DNA of 64,000 bases, taken from NCBI GenBank assembly GCA_963819475.1, contig CAWFWE010000002.1, forward strand, positions 1,116,001 to 1,180,000, in the 5' to 3' direction. The position numbers were made by a program, and so were the translations under genes. This document shows, piece by piece, positions 53,098-61,279 of this stretch; position 1 is the stretch's first letter, and each line of letters begins with the position of its first letter. Source of the stretch: DASUAS01 sp963819475 (GTDB taxonomy: Bacteria > Actinomycetota > Acidimicrobiia > IMCC26256 > DASPTH01). The notes beneath the pieces were generated by a model. That model saw only the letters and a program-made list of their open reading frames with translations. It searched no databases and had not been told where the DNA came from.

Positions 53098-53559
53098 GTG
53101 AGCACGGAGGCGGCCCGGGACGCCTGGGCGTCGATGCATGCCATCTTCATCGAGGGCGAGGCGCACGACCGCGTCCACCGCATCTGCGCCGAGCTCGGGC
53201 TCTCGCCCCCGCTCCTGAAGGCGTTCGTGCACCTCGGCGCGTTCGTCGACGGCGAGGCGCTGCGCATGAGCGACCTCGCCGAGCACTGGGGCTGCGACGC
53301 GTCGTACGTCACCAGCCTCGCCGACGGCCTGGAGGAACGCGGCCTCGCCGAACGCCGCCCCTACCCCGCCGACCGGCGCGTGCGCACCATCGTGCTGACG
53401 CTGGAGGGACGCGCCCAGCGGGCGCGGGCGCTCGAGCTGCTGGCCGAGCCCCCGTCGGCGTTCGAGGCGCTGACCGCGGCGGAGCAGCGGCAGCTGCGCG
53501 ACCTGCTGGGGAAGCTCGCGGCCGCCGATCCCCAGCTGGCGTCGAAGACCGCGGTGTGA
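53098..53559 (+). CDS. MarR-family transcriptional regulator
   Basis: 153 residues. Winged helix: ALRMSDLAEHWGCDASYVTSLADGLEERGLAERRPYPADRRVRTIVLTLEGR, with the DRR wing of MarR proteins, flanked by dimerisation helices. It is divergent from a DrrAB-like exporter and faces two inverted repeats, the classical layout for a ligand-released repressor of an efflux pump. Ligand unknown. Confidence 0.85.
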   Translation: MSTEAARDAWASMHAIFIEGEAHDRVHRICAELGLSPPLLKAFVHLGAFVDGEALRMSDLAEHWGCDASYVTSLADGLEERGLAERRPYPADRRVRTIVLTLEGRAQRARALELLAEPPSAFEALTAAEQRQLRDLLGKLAAADPQLASKTAV

Positions 53560-53573
53560 TCCTCTTCCGACGG

Positions 53574-53625
53574 TGCGTCACCTGACCGCGTCTCTCGCGG
53601 GGAAGTGACGCAAGTTCGGGAGGGC
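53574..53625. terminator. Interrupted hairpin between convergent genes; copy of a dispersed element
   Basis: TGCGTCAC (53574-53581) pairs with GTGACGCA (53605-53612); after a 4x4 internal loop CCGCG (53586-53590) pairs with CGCGG (53596-53600) around TCTCT. It lies between the 3' ends of the marR-like and EthD genes and could terminate both, though there is no T-tract. The tail AAGTTCGGGAGGG is shared with 35925-35940. Confidence 0.45.
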
Positions 53626-53626
53626 G

Positions 53627-54187
53627 TCAGCGCGGCGGGGTCTTCTTGCGGTACTCGCGCACGTCGTAGCTCACGCCGGTCGACGGCCCGAGCGCGTCAG
53701 CCGTCGGCGCCCACGTGGACACGATCGTCGTGTAGCGCGGCGCGTCGTCGCCGAGCACCTGCACCACGCGGTGCTCGATGACACCGGTGACGTCCGGTCC
53801 GGCCTCCGGCACCGCCTCACCCTCGACATAGCACGACACCCGCTTGGCGCCCGCCGCGTCGCTCCCCTGGCGCACGACCCGCTCCTCGACGATGTAGGTG
53901 TCGTACGGACCGATGAACGAGTCGTGGTCGGTCATCAGCTCCTTGGCGTCGTCGGGGGTCGCGAACGCCTGCGCCGGGTCGAAGAAGTCCTGCGCCGACG
54001 CGGTCCAGACCTCGGTGATCGCGTCGGGCGCGCCGGCGCCCTCGGTGTCGACCAGGTTGACGGTGTAGCCCTCCATGGTGCGGGTGAGGCGCAGTCCGAG
54101 CGGGGCGTGCACATCGAGGTAGTGCTCGAAGAACTCGTCGCGGCTCAGGCCGTCCTTGCGGTGGAAGAGGAACAGCAGCTTGTCCAT
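53627..54187 (-). CDS. EthD-domain protein
   Basis: 186 residues from ATG 54187. The opening MDKLLFLFHRKDGLSRDEFFEHYLDVHAPLGLRLTRTMEGYTVNLVD has the His-x-Pro signature (HAPL) of EthD dimeric alpha-beta barrels; the second half looks like another such domain. EthD proteins act as accessory or isomerase-like proteins in degradation of ethers, aromatics and sterols. The start is the last of five equally spaced ATGGAC sites: four 62-bp repeats lie directly upstream. An in-frame extension to GTG 54292 through the repeats is possible but looks non-native. Confidence 0.78.
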   Translation of the reverse strand: MDKLLFLFHRKDGLSRDEFFEHYLDVHAPLGLRLTRTMEGYTVNLVDTEGAGAPDAITEVWTASAQDFFDPAQAFATPDDAKELMTDHDSFIGPYDTYIVEERVVRQGSDAAGAKRVSCYVEGEAVPEAGPDVTGVIEHRVVQVLGDDAPRYTTIVSTWAPTADALGPSTGVSYDVREYRKKTPPR

Positions 54188-54435
54188 CATCCGGGTCCAT
54201 TCCGCTCCGGCGTCCCGGCCATCCGGCCACGCCTCCGCTCCATGTCCATCACTTGGGTCCATTCCGCTCCGGCGTCCCGGCCATCCGGCCACGCCTCCGC
54301 TCCATGTCCATCACGCGGGTCCATTCCGCTCCGGCGTCCCGGCCATCCGGCCACGCCTCCGCTCCATGTCCATCACGCGGGTCCATTCCGCTCCGGCGTC
54401 CCGGCCATCCGGCCACGCCTCCGCTCCATGTCCAT
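54187..54435 (-). repeat. Four tandem 62-bp repeats forming a chain of overlapping 20-codon mini-ORFs
   Basis: Units begin on the minus strand at ATG 54435, 54373, 54311 and 54249. Each encodes MDMERRRGRMAGTPERNGPx (x = A, A, K, D) and ends in a TGA that shares its last base with the next ATG (TGATG); the fourth joins the EthD start at 54187 in the same way. The units are nearly identical apart from a few bases at the junctions, so the duplication is recent. Each includes GGAGCGGAGG, an SD-like stretch. The period is not a multiple of three, so no single frame reads the array as one protein in this register. Confidence 0.85.
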
Positions 54436-54447
54436 CGCATGGCACCG

Positions 54448-54453
54448 TACTGT
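54448..54453 (+). promoter_or_regulatory. Candidate -10 box TACTGT, near-leaderless CoA-transferase gene
   Basis: TACTGT is followed after 7 nt by ATG 54461 with no ribosome binding site; it starts 13 bp beyond the repeat array. Confidence 0.4.
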
Positions 54454-54460
54454 GTGCCGC

Positions 54461-55687
54461 ATGGAGCTGCTCTCGGGACTGCGGATCATCGAGGGATCGG
54501 CGTTCGTGGCCGCCCCCCTCGGCGGGCTGACGCTGGCCCAGCTCGGCGCCGACGTCATCCGCTTCGACACCATCGGCGGCGGCCTCGACTACCGGCGCTG
54601 GCCGGTCACCGAGGAGGGCGTCAGCCTCTACTGGGCCGGGTTGAACAAGGGGAAGCGCTCGATCGCCATCGACCTCTCGAGCCCCGCGGGGCGCGAGCTG
54701 GCGACGACGCTTATCACCGCGCCCGGTGACGACGCCGGCATCTTCCTCTCCAACTTCCCCGAGTCGGGCTGGTTGGCCGACGTCCGGCTCCGCGAGCGGC
54801 GCGCCGACCTCGTGTACCTCAACATCGTCGGCAACCCCGACGAGACGACCGCGGTCGACTACACGGTCAACGCCGCCTCGGGCATCGCCACCGCCACCGG
54901 GCCGGTCGGTTCGCTGTTCCCGGTGAACAACGCGCTGCCCGCGTGGGACATCGCCACCGGGCTCAACGCGGTGATCGGTGTGCTCGCGGCCGAGCGCCAC
55001 CGCCGCGTCACCGGCGAGGGGCAGCTCGTGAAGTTGTCGCTGGCCGACGTCGCGTTCACGATGGTCGCCAACCTCGGCTTCCTCGCGCAGGCCGAGGTGA
55101 CGCACGAGAATCGGCCGCCGCTCGGCAACGACATGTACGGTGCGTTCGGGCGCGACTTCGCGACGCGCGACGGCCGGCGCGTCATGGTCGTCGCCATCAG
55201 CCTCAACCAGTGGCACACGCTCGTGCGCGCCACCGGGATCGAGGAGCACCTGCCGCCCATGGAGCGCGCCTTCGACGCCGACTTCCGCAGGGAGGAGGAC
55301 CGCTACCGCGCGCGCGACGGCATCGCCGCGCTGCTGAAGCCGTGGTTCGAGGCCCGCAGCCTCGACGAGGTGCGCAAGGCGCTCGACGAGCAGGGCGTGT
55401 GCTGGGGTCCGTACCAGACGTTCACCCAGTTGCTCGACGACGACTGGCGCGCGTCACCGGTGAACCCGGTGTTCGGCGAGATCGACCACCCCGGCATCGG
55501 CGCGCTGCTCACACCGGCATCGCCGTTGCGCTTCCCGGTCGATCCCCCGCTCCCACCCGCGCCGGCGCCCCTGCTGGGCATGCACACCGACGAGGTGCTC
55601 GACACCGTGCTCGGGCTCTCGCCGACCGAGGTCGGCCGCCTGCACGACGACGGGATCGTCGCGAGCGCGGTACCGCTCAGCGCGTGA
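54461..55687 (+). CDS. Class III (CaiB/BaiF) CoA-transferase
   Basis: 408 residues. Blocks LLSGLRIIEGSAFVAAPLGGLTLAQLGADVIRFD, NKGKRSIAIDLSSPAGRELATTLI and the catalytic Asp in NNALPAWDIATGLNAVIGVLAAERHRR, so it should be active. It is divergent from the EthD gene and followed, through a 19-codon mini-ORF with 4-nt overlaps on both sides, by an HTD2-type hydratase. This suggests activation of an unsaturated dicarboxylic acid (mesaconate-like) followed by hydration; inference only. Confidence 0.85.
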   Translation: MELLSGLRIIEGSAFVAAPLGGLTLAQLGADVIRFDTIGGGLDYRRWPVTEEGVSLYWAGLNKGKRSIAIDLSSPAGRELATTLITAPGDDAGIFLSNFPESGWLADVRLRERRADLVYLNIVGNPDETTAVDYTVNAASGIATATGPVGSLFPVNNALPAWDIATGLNAVIGVLAAERHRRVTGEGQLVKLSLADVAFTMVANLGFLAQAEVTHENRPPLGNDMYGAFGRDFATRDGRRVMVVAISLNQWHTLVRATGIEEHLPPMERAFDADFRREEDRYRARDGIAALLKPWFEARSLDEVRKALDEQGVCWGPYQTFTQLLDDDWRASPVNPVFGEIDHPGIGALLTPASPLRFPVDPPLPPAPAPLLGMHTDEVLDTVLGLSPTEVGRLHDDGIVASAVPLSA

Positions 55688-55743
55688 GCGTGAGCGAGCC
55701 GGGTACCCCGGCGAGTAGCGAGCGCCGATTGGAGAAGGCGTGA
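55684..55743 (+). other. Mini-ORF (19 codons) bridging CoA-transferase and hydratase genes
   Basis: GTG 55684 overlaps the CoA-transferase stop (GTGA). The ORF encodes MSVSEPGTPASSERRLEKA and its TGA overlaps the hydratase GTG at 55740 (GTGA). The sequence GCGTGAGCGTGAGCGAG is present at both starts, 56 bp apart, so the start region appears duplicated. GGAGAAGG inside the mini-ORF is the ribosome binding site of the hydratase. Confidence 0.5.
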
Positions 55744-56582
55744 GCGTGAGCGAGAGCGAGAGGGGCGCCGAGCCCACCCTCGCCGACGCCGGCTTCGCCG
55801 ACGCCGCGCACGCCGCGGTGACGCGCGAGCAGGCCGAACGGGTTGCCGCCTGCATCGATGCCGAGGCGGCGGTGCTCGACACCGGCGTGCTTCCGCTGCT
55901 CTGGCACTGGGCCGCCTTCCTCCCGCACGCGCCGACGGCCGCGCTCGGGCCCGACGGGCACCCGCGCCGGCGCCCGGAGATGGAGGCGTTCCCGCAGCGC
56001 ATGTGGGTCGGTGGTCGCGTGCGCGTCGAGCGACCGCTCGTCCTCGACACCGAGGCGGAACGCGCGTCGCGGATCGTGCGGGCCGAGCTCAAGGAGGGTG
56101 GCAGCGGCCGGTTCTGGCTCGTCACCGTCGGGCACACGGTGGCGCAGCAGGGCGAGCCCTGCATCGAGGAGGAGCAGGACCTCGTGTTCCGGGAGACGGC
56201 GGCGGCGGCCCCGCCCGGGCCCGAACGCGACGACGCCCCCGACGCGTCGTGGGTCGAGGCCCGGGTCGCCGATCCGGTGCTGCTCTTCCGCTTCTCCGCC
56301 GTCACCGCCAACGCCCACCGGATCCACTACGACCACCCCTACGCGACCGGCGTCGAGGGCTACCCCGACCTGGTGGTGCACGGCCCGCTCACCGCGGTCC
56401 TGCTGGCCGAGCTCGCCCGCCGGCGGGGCGACCGGGAGTGGCGGTCGGTGTCGTACCGTGCCCGCGCGCCGCACTACGCCAACCGCCGGTTCTGGCTCAC
56501 CGGCTCACCAACCGACGACGGCGCCGACCTCGCCGCCGTCCGTGCCGACCACACCGTCGCGATGACGCTCGAGGTCCGCTGA
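55740..56582 (+). CDS. HTD2/mesaconyl-CoA hydratase-like double hot-dog protein
   Basis: 280 residues. The N-terminal FAS1-type hot-dog (VLPLLWHWAAFLPHAPTAALGPDGHPRRRPEMEAFPQRMWVGGRVRVERPL) and the C-terminal MaoC-type hydratase half (LLFRFSAVTANAHRIHYDHPYATGVEGYPDLVVHGPL, with the catalytic Asp/His) match fungal Htd2 and bacterial mesaconyl-C4-CoA hydratases. It would hydrate an enoyl-CoA. The 3' region ends in a normal ACP/CoA-binding sequence. Co-transcribed with the CoA-transferase. Confidence 0.8.
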   Translation: MSVSESERGAEPTLADAGFADAAHAAVTREQAERVAACIDAEAAVLDTGVLPLLWHWAAFLPHAPTAALGPDGHPRRRPEMEAFPQRMWVGGRVRVERPLVLDTEAERASRIVRAELKEGGSGRFWLVTVGHTVAQQGEPCIEEEQDLVFRETAAAAPPGPERDDAPDASWVEARVADPVLLFRFSAVTANAHRIHYDHPYATGVEGYPDLVVHGPLTAVLLAELARRRGDREWRSVSYRARAPHYANRRFWLTGSPTDDGADLAAVRADHTVAMTLEVR

Positions 56583-56707
56583 ACCCGTCGTGCCCCTCGC
56601 GGTTGGAGCGGTGCGCGAGTCGGTACGATTGCGGGAGGTCAGGCAGGCGCAACTCCTCCCGAGGCGACGCCGATGGCACATCTGGATCGAACGGCACGGC
56701 GGACCGA

Positions 56708-57139
56708 GTGATGCGCGGTCGGCGGGCGCGGATGTCGCTGGCGGCGCTGGTCGTCGGCGACGCGGTGCTCGCCGGCGTCGCGCTCGGTTTCACCGCCGAC
56801 CGAGGGTCCGACCGGCCTTCGCAGCGAGAGACCGTCGTCGTCACCTCCGGGGCGTCGTCGCTGCCGCCCACCGACGCGAACGGCGCCATGCCCGCCGCCG
56901 ACGTCGTCGCCGCCACCAACGCCGCCCCGTCGCCGGCGAGCACCCCGACCACGGGCGTGCCGGTGCCCGGCCCCAGCAGCACGACGCGCGCGACCACCAC
57001 GTCGTCCGTGCCGGCCGAGGTCGCGGAGACGCCCTCCACCACGACCGCCCCGCCGGACACCACCACGACGACCTCCACGACCCCGGCGCCGGAGCCGACC
57101 ACACCGACGGCGGCACAGGGCGGCGGCCTCAGCGGGTGA
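56708..57139 (+). CDS. Secreted or anchored Thr/Pro-rich protein
   Basis: 143 residues (GTG 56708) or 142 (ATG 56711). A basic start (MRGRRARMS) and one hydrophobic segment (LAALVVGDAVLAGVALGF) form a signal or anchor; the rest is low-complexity Ser/Thr/Pro/Ala (TTTSSVPAEVAETPSTTTAPPDTTTT), typical of wall-spanning linkers. No fold or function recognised. A TTGGAG..TACGAT promoter-like pair with 15-nt spacing lies about 80 bp upstream. The open frame could be fortuitous, hence moderate confidence. Confidence 0.5.
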   Translation: MMRGRRARMSLAALVVGDAVLAGVALGFTADRGSDRPSQRETVVVTSGASSLPPTDANGAMPAADVVAATNAAPSPASTPTTGVPVPGPSSTTRATTTSSVPAEVAETPSTTTAPPDTTTTTSTTPAPEPTTPTAAQGGGLSG

Positions 57140-58541
57140 GCAGCGTGGTGAGCTCCAGGTGGGACGGACCGGGCAAGGGATCGGCGGGCGCGCGGGCGAG
57201 CTCGCGCACCCGATCGGCGAGACCCGGCCGGGCGAGCACGCCGGCACGCGAGTCGTAGAGCGCGATCGTCTCGAGGAACGACCGGAAGACGCCGGGGTCG
57301 AGTCCCGACGCGGCGGCGAACGCCTCGCCGAGCAGCCACTCCTCGTCGTCGGTCTCGTACGGGTGACCCTCACGGTGCGCCTCGATCTCGGCGAGACGGT
57401 GACGATCGAAGTGGAGGGTCTCCCGCACGAACGGCGCGACCCGCCTGCGCGTCATGTCGTCCCAGGCCACGGCGACGCCGGGCGCGTCACACAGGTCGTG
57501 CTCGCGCACGAGGTCGCGCAACGCCTCCGCGTGCATCAATCCGATCGTGCACCCGCGACCGACCGACGGGTTCGTACACGCCGACGCGTCCCCGACCGGG
57601 AGCAGGCCGGTGGCCACCGGGACGCCGTCGACGACGAAGTCGCGCTGACGGTCCTCGATGCCGGCCATCACCGCGACATCGGTGATCGGCTCGGCGTCGA
57701 TCCAGTGCGCGACGAGTGGGAACGACCGGACGACCTCCGTCCACGTGTCGACGTCGCGGCACCGCCGCACCGGGGTGTCGCGCACGCTGGCGATGAGCCC
57801 GACGCCCCAGGTGCCGTTGTCGGCCGGCAGCGTGAGCGTCGACACCGACTCGTACGCCTGCAGGGGCGGCCCGAAGAGGGCCGGAATGGACCCGTCGGCG
57901 GACCGGAAGTGCCGGGCGTAGTACACGAACCCGCAGTCGTCCCGCTGCTCGCGCACCGGATGGGCGCCGATGGCGTCGAGCCACGCCGGCGCGGCCGACC
58001 GCCGGCCGCCGGCGTCCACGACCAGGTCGGCACGGTGCTCGGTGCCGTCGTCGGTCACGACCCCCGTGACGTGCGGGGCCGCGCTCGCGCGCCCGTCGGC
58101 GGTGAGGACTCCGCGCACCACGACGCCGCGGTGCACGGTGACGCCCGGCGTGGTGGCCGCGACGCGTTCGACCGCGGCCTCGACCATCGGCCGCCGCCCG
58201 GTCAACGACTGGTGGCGCTCGTCGCCGTCGCGCCGCCCACCGCTCACCTGCTCGGGCACGGCTTCCAGCGGGTTGAAGCGCAGGGCGCCGTCGGCGTCGA
58301 GCGCGGCCGCGATTGCCGGCAGGTCGCGTTCGAGGATGTCGCGGAACCGGGGCAGGAAGTAGTGGATCATGCGGAACTGGTTGACCCCGCGACGCGTCCA
58401 CTCGTTCCACGCCACGTCGGCCGAACGGGGCGGCGGCTCGGGGTCGCGTTCGAGCACCGTGACCGAGTGCCCGTCGGCGGCGAGCAGCATCGCCGAGCAG
58501 TGGCCGACGAGCCCGCCGCCGACGACGACGATCTCGGCCAT
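57129..58541 (-). CDS. FAD-dependent monooxygenase/oxidoreductase
   Basis: 470 residues. The N-terminal dinucleotide-binding motif IVVVGGGLVGHCSAMLLAADGHSVTVLERD, the DxG-type site VVDAGGRRSA and the GD motif LLPVGDASACTNPSVGRGC place it in the p-hydroxybenzoate hydroxylase-like flavoprotein group. It likely hydroxylates or desaturates an aromatic or isoprenoid substrate. Its ATG shares one base with the stop of the SDR gene (TGATG), so the two are coupled. It ends overlapping the convergent Thr/Pro-rich gene by 11 nt. Confidence 0.8.
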   Translation of the reverse strand: MAEIVVVGGGLVGHCSAMLLAADGHSVTVLERDPEPPPRSADVAWNEWTRRGVNQFRMIHYFLPRFRDILERDLPAIAAALDADGALRFNPLEAVPEQVSGGRRDGDERHQSLTGRRPMVEAAVERVAATTPGVTVHRGVVVRGVLTADGRASAAPHVTGVVTDDGTEHRADLVVDAGGRRSAAPAWLDAIGAHPVREQRDDCGFVYYARHFRSADGSIPALFGPPLQAYESVSTLTLPADNGTWGVGLIASVRDTPVRRCRDVDTWTEVVRSFPLVAHWIDAEPITDVAVMAGIEDRQRDFVVDGVPVATGLLPVGDASACTNPSVGRGCTIGLMHAEALRDLVREHDLCDAPGVAVAWDDMTRRRVAPFVRETLHFDRHRLAEIEAHREGHPYETDDEEWLLGEAFAAASGLDPGVFRSFLETIALYDSRAGVLARPGLADRVRELARAPADPLPGPSHLELTTLLTR

Positions 58542-59395
58542 CAGCCTTGCGCCGCGCCGGGGATCGCCGCGGGGCCGTGCATCATCACGACGACCTCACC
58601 GTAGTCGGGCCCGCTCCGGAGCGAGTTCCCGCCGTCGATGTTGATGATCTGCCCGGTGACCCACTTCGACTCCGGGCCGAGCAGGAAGCGCACGACGTTC
58701 GCGACGTCCTCGGGCGCGCCGACGTCACCGAGCGGCGTGTTCTCCATGTAGCTCGCGTACGTCGAACCGTCGCGCGAGATGTTCTCCATGATCTCGGTGG
58801 TGATGAAGCCGGGCCGGACGGCGTTGAAGCGCACGCCGAGCGCGCCGTACTCGTCGGCCGCGTTGCGTACCACCTGCTCGAGCGCGCCCTTCCCTGCGGT
58901 GTAGCCAGTGAAGTACCGGTGGGTGGTGGCGCCCGCGAACGACGACATGCCGACGAAGGATCCCTTGGACTCGACGAGGAGCGGGATCGAGTGCTTGGCG
59001 GTGAGGAACGTCCCGGTGGCGTTGAGCAGCAGCACGCGCTCGAAGTCCTCGACCGTCTGCAGCCCGAGCGGCGCCAGGCCGCCGCCACCGCCCGCGTTGG
59101 CGACGACGCCGTCGAGGGTGCCGGTGGGCTCGGCGGCGGCCGCCATGATGCGCTTGACGTCGTCCTCGTCGGTGACGTCACCGATCACGTAGCGCACGCT
59201 GCCGCCGTGCTCGGCGGCTTGCTCGATCCTCTCGGCCGACGCACTCAGGGTCGCCTCGGTGCGCCCGCAGATCGTGACCGCGGCGCCGTCGGCCGCGGCC
59301 ACCCGGGCGCAGGCGGCGCCGATCCCGGTGCCCCCGCCCGTGACGAGCACCCCGCAGCCCTCCAGACCACCCGTGGGCTTCAGCTGTGCAGGCAT
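58541..59395 (-). CDS. Short-chain dehydrogenase/reductase
   Basis: 284 residues from ATG 59395. Cofactor motif VTGGGTGIGAACA, strand-2 end ICGRTEA (Arg, suggesting NADPH), NAG in VVANAGGGGG, Ser in GMSSFAG and YTAGK with catalytic Tyr/Lys. The C-terminus is extended (GPDYGEVVVMMHGPAAIPGAAQG). Coupled to the flavin monooxygenase downstream and divergent from the DUF35-thiolase, which suggests a catabolic beta-hydroxy/oxo step. Confidence 0.85.
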   Translation of the reverse strand: MPAQLKPTGGLEGCGVLVTGGGTGIGAACARVAAADGAAVTICGRTEATLSASAERIEQAAEHGGSVRYVIGDVTDEDDVKRIMAAAAEPTGTLDGVVANAGGGGGLAPLGLQTVEDFERVLLLNATGTFLTAKHSIPLLVESKGSFVGMSSFAGATTHRYFTGYTAGKGALEQVVRNAADEYGALGVRFNAVRPGFITTEIMENISRDGSTYASYMENTPLGDVGAPEDVANVVRFLLGPESKWVTGQIINIDGGNSLRSGPDYGEVVVMMHGPAAIPGAAQG

Positions 59396-59509
59396 CGCGC
59401 TCCCCCGTCCGCTCGTCCGGTCGTCCTGGCGTCGATCGCGCGTCAAGCGACGCGCCGACGACGCCAGAACGTAGTGGAGACGGACCGCGCCGACATGGTG
59501 GAGTCCCGG

Positions 59510-59534
59510 GGCCCGGCGATAGGTTCGCCGGGCC
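59510..59534. promoter_or_regulatory. Perfect 10-bp inverted repeat with 5-bp spacer (operator-like)
   Basis: GGCCCGGCGA (59510-59519) and TCGCCGGGCC (59525-59534) are exact inverted copies around TAGGT. A TAGGTT -10-like box (59520-59525) sits in the spacer, 30 nt upstream of the DUF35-thiolase GTG. The form fits a TetR-type dimer site, though a transcript hairpin is also possible. No regulator gene is adjacent. Confidence 0.5.
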
Positions 59535-59554
59535 GTCGAGCACGAGGAGCGATC

Positions 59555-61234
59555 GTGAGCGAGTCCAGCGGACGTCTGCTGCCGCAGGTGACCGAGCGCA
59601 ACGAGTTCTTCTGGACGTCGGGGGCCGACGGCAAGCTCCGCTTCCAGCGCTGCGCCGAGTGCGGGCAGCTGCGGCACCCGCCGGGCCCCGTGTGCGCCTT
59701 CTGCCTCTCGAACGACTGGGCACCGGCCGAGGTCTCAGGGCGCGCGGTGGTCGCCGGCTTCACGGTGAACGAGCACCCGTGGATCCCCACGTTCCCGCCG
59801 CCGTACGTGATCGCGATCGTGGCCATCGAGGAGGACGACCGCGTCCGGCTCACCACCAACATCGTCAACTGCGACCCCGCCGACGTGCACGTCGGGATGG
59901 GGGTGCAGGTGCGGTTCGAGCACGACGACGACGTCTGGATCCCGCTGTTCGAGCCCACCGGCGACCCCGAGAAGGGCCCGTTCCCGGCCACCGACCCCAA
60001 GAGCCACGAGGCCCGGCCGATGCCGAAGGGGGCCGACAAGTTCGAGGACCAGGTCGCCGTCACCGGCATCGGCATGTCGCAGGTCGGTCGCCGGCTGATA
60101 GTCGACCCCATCACGCTGACGGTCGCGGCCGCGAGGCAAGCAATCGAAGACGCCGGCCTCAGGCCGGAGGACATCGACGGCATGTCCACGTATCCCGGCC
60201 CCGGCCTCGGCGTCGGCATGTCGGAGGGCGGCGTCAACGCGCTCGAGGAGATCCTGCGGTTGCGGCCGTCGTGGATCAACAGCGGCATCGAGCTGCCCGG
60301 CCAGGGCGGTGCCGTGATCGCGGCGATGCTCGCGGTGGCGGGCGGCCTGTGCAACCACGTGCTGTGCTTCCGCACGGTATGGGAGTCGAGCTACGCGGCG
60401 CAGGAGCGCGCGGCGCACAACGCCCGGGCCTCGAGCAACATGCTGGCGCTGCAGGAGTCGCCGCGCATCGGTGGTGACATGCAGTGGCGCATACCGTACG
60501 GCGCGTCGTCGGCCGCCAACTGGATCGCGATGCACGCGTCGGCCCACTTCGACAAATACGGCACGACGCGCGAGACCCTGGGCTGGATCGCGTTGAACGC
60601 GCGAGCGAACGCGGCCCGCACGCCGTGGGCGATCTACAAGGAACCGCTCACGATGGACGACTACCTGAACGCGCGCATGATCACGACGCCGTTCGGGCTC
60701 TACGACTGCGACGTCCCGTGCGACGGTTCGGTCGCGGTGATCGTGTCGCGCAAGGACCTCGCCGTCGACCTGAAGCAGAAGCCGGTGCACCTCGAGGCCG
60801 TGGGCACGCAGCTCACCGAACGCTGGAGCTGGGACCAGGGCACCCTCGACCACGAGCCGCTCGTCACCGGGCCCGCCGCGCACCTCTGGACCCGCACCGA
60901 TCTGAAGCCCGCCGACATCGACGTGGCCCAGCTCTACGACGGCTTCTCGTTCAACTGCCTGTCGTGGCTCGAGGCGCTCGGCTTCTGCGGCGAGGGCGAG
61001 GCCAAGGACTTCCTCGAGGGCGGCAAGAACATCGCGCTCGACGGCACGCTGCCGCTCAACACCCACGGTGGCCAGCTCTCGTCCGGGCGATTGCACGGGT
61101 TCGGCTTCATCCACGAGGCGATCACCCAGCTGCGCGGCGCGGCGGGCGAACGGCAGGTGGCGAACGCCGAGACCGCGGTCGTGAGCAACGGCGGCGGCGC
61201 GCCCGGCGGCGTCTTCCTCTTCACCGCGGCGCGC
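59555..61234 (+). CDS. DUF35 (OB-fold/zinc ribbon) - thiolase fusion protein, retro-aldolase-like; no in-frame stop at the expected end
   Basis: From GTG 59555 (ribosome binding site GAGGAGC) the first 150 residues are a DUF35 domain: zinc ribbon CAECGQLRHPPGPVCAFC and an OB fold. About residues 165-560 are an SCP-x-like thiolase (VAVTGIGMSQVGRR, FGLYDCDVPCDGSVAVIVS, LNTHGGQLSSGRLHGFGFIHEA, VVSNGGGAPGGVFLFTA). In steroid side-chain degradation the DUF35 part of ChsH2 and the thiolase-like Ltp2 form a retro-aldolase, so this fusion may cleave a beta-hydroxyacyl-CoA. After VFLFTA the frame stays open to 62281 across the antisense hydrolase gene; the end given here is the last conserved position, and an indel or lost stop is likely. 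Confidence 0.8.
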
Positions 61235-61279
61235 TCGAGCGCTCCCCGTCGTCGGGTTCGGCGGCAACCTGCTCGCGGG

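Noticed and set aside
54187..54435. CRISPR-like array
   Set aside because: The 62-bp units are contiguous with no variable spacers and no cas genes are present.
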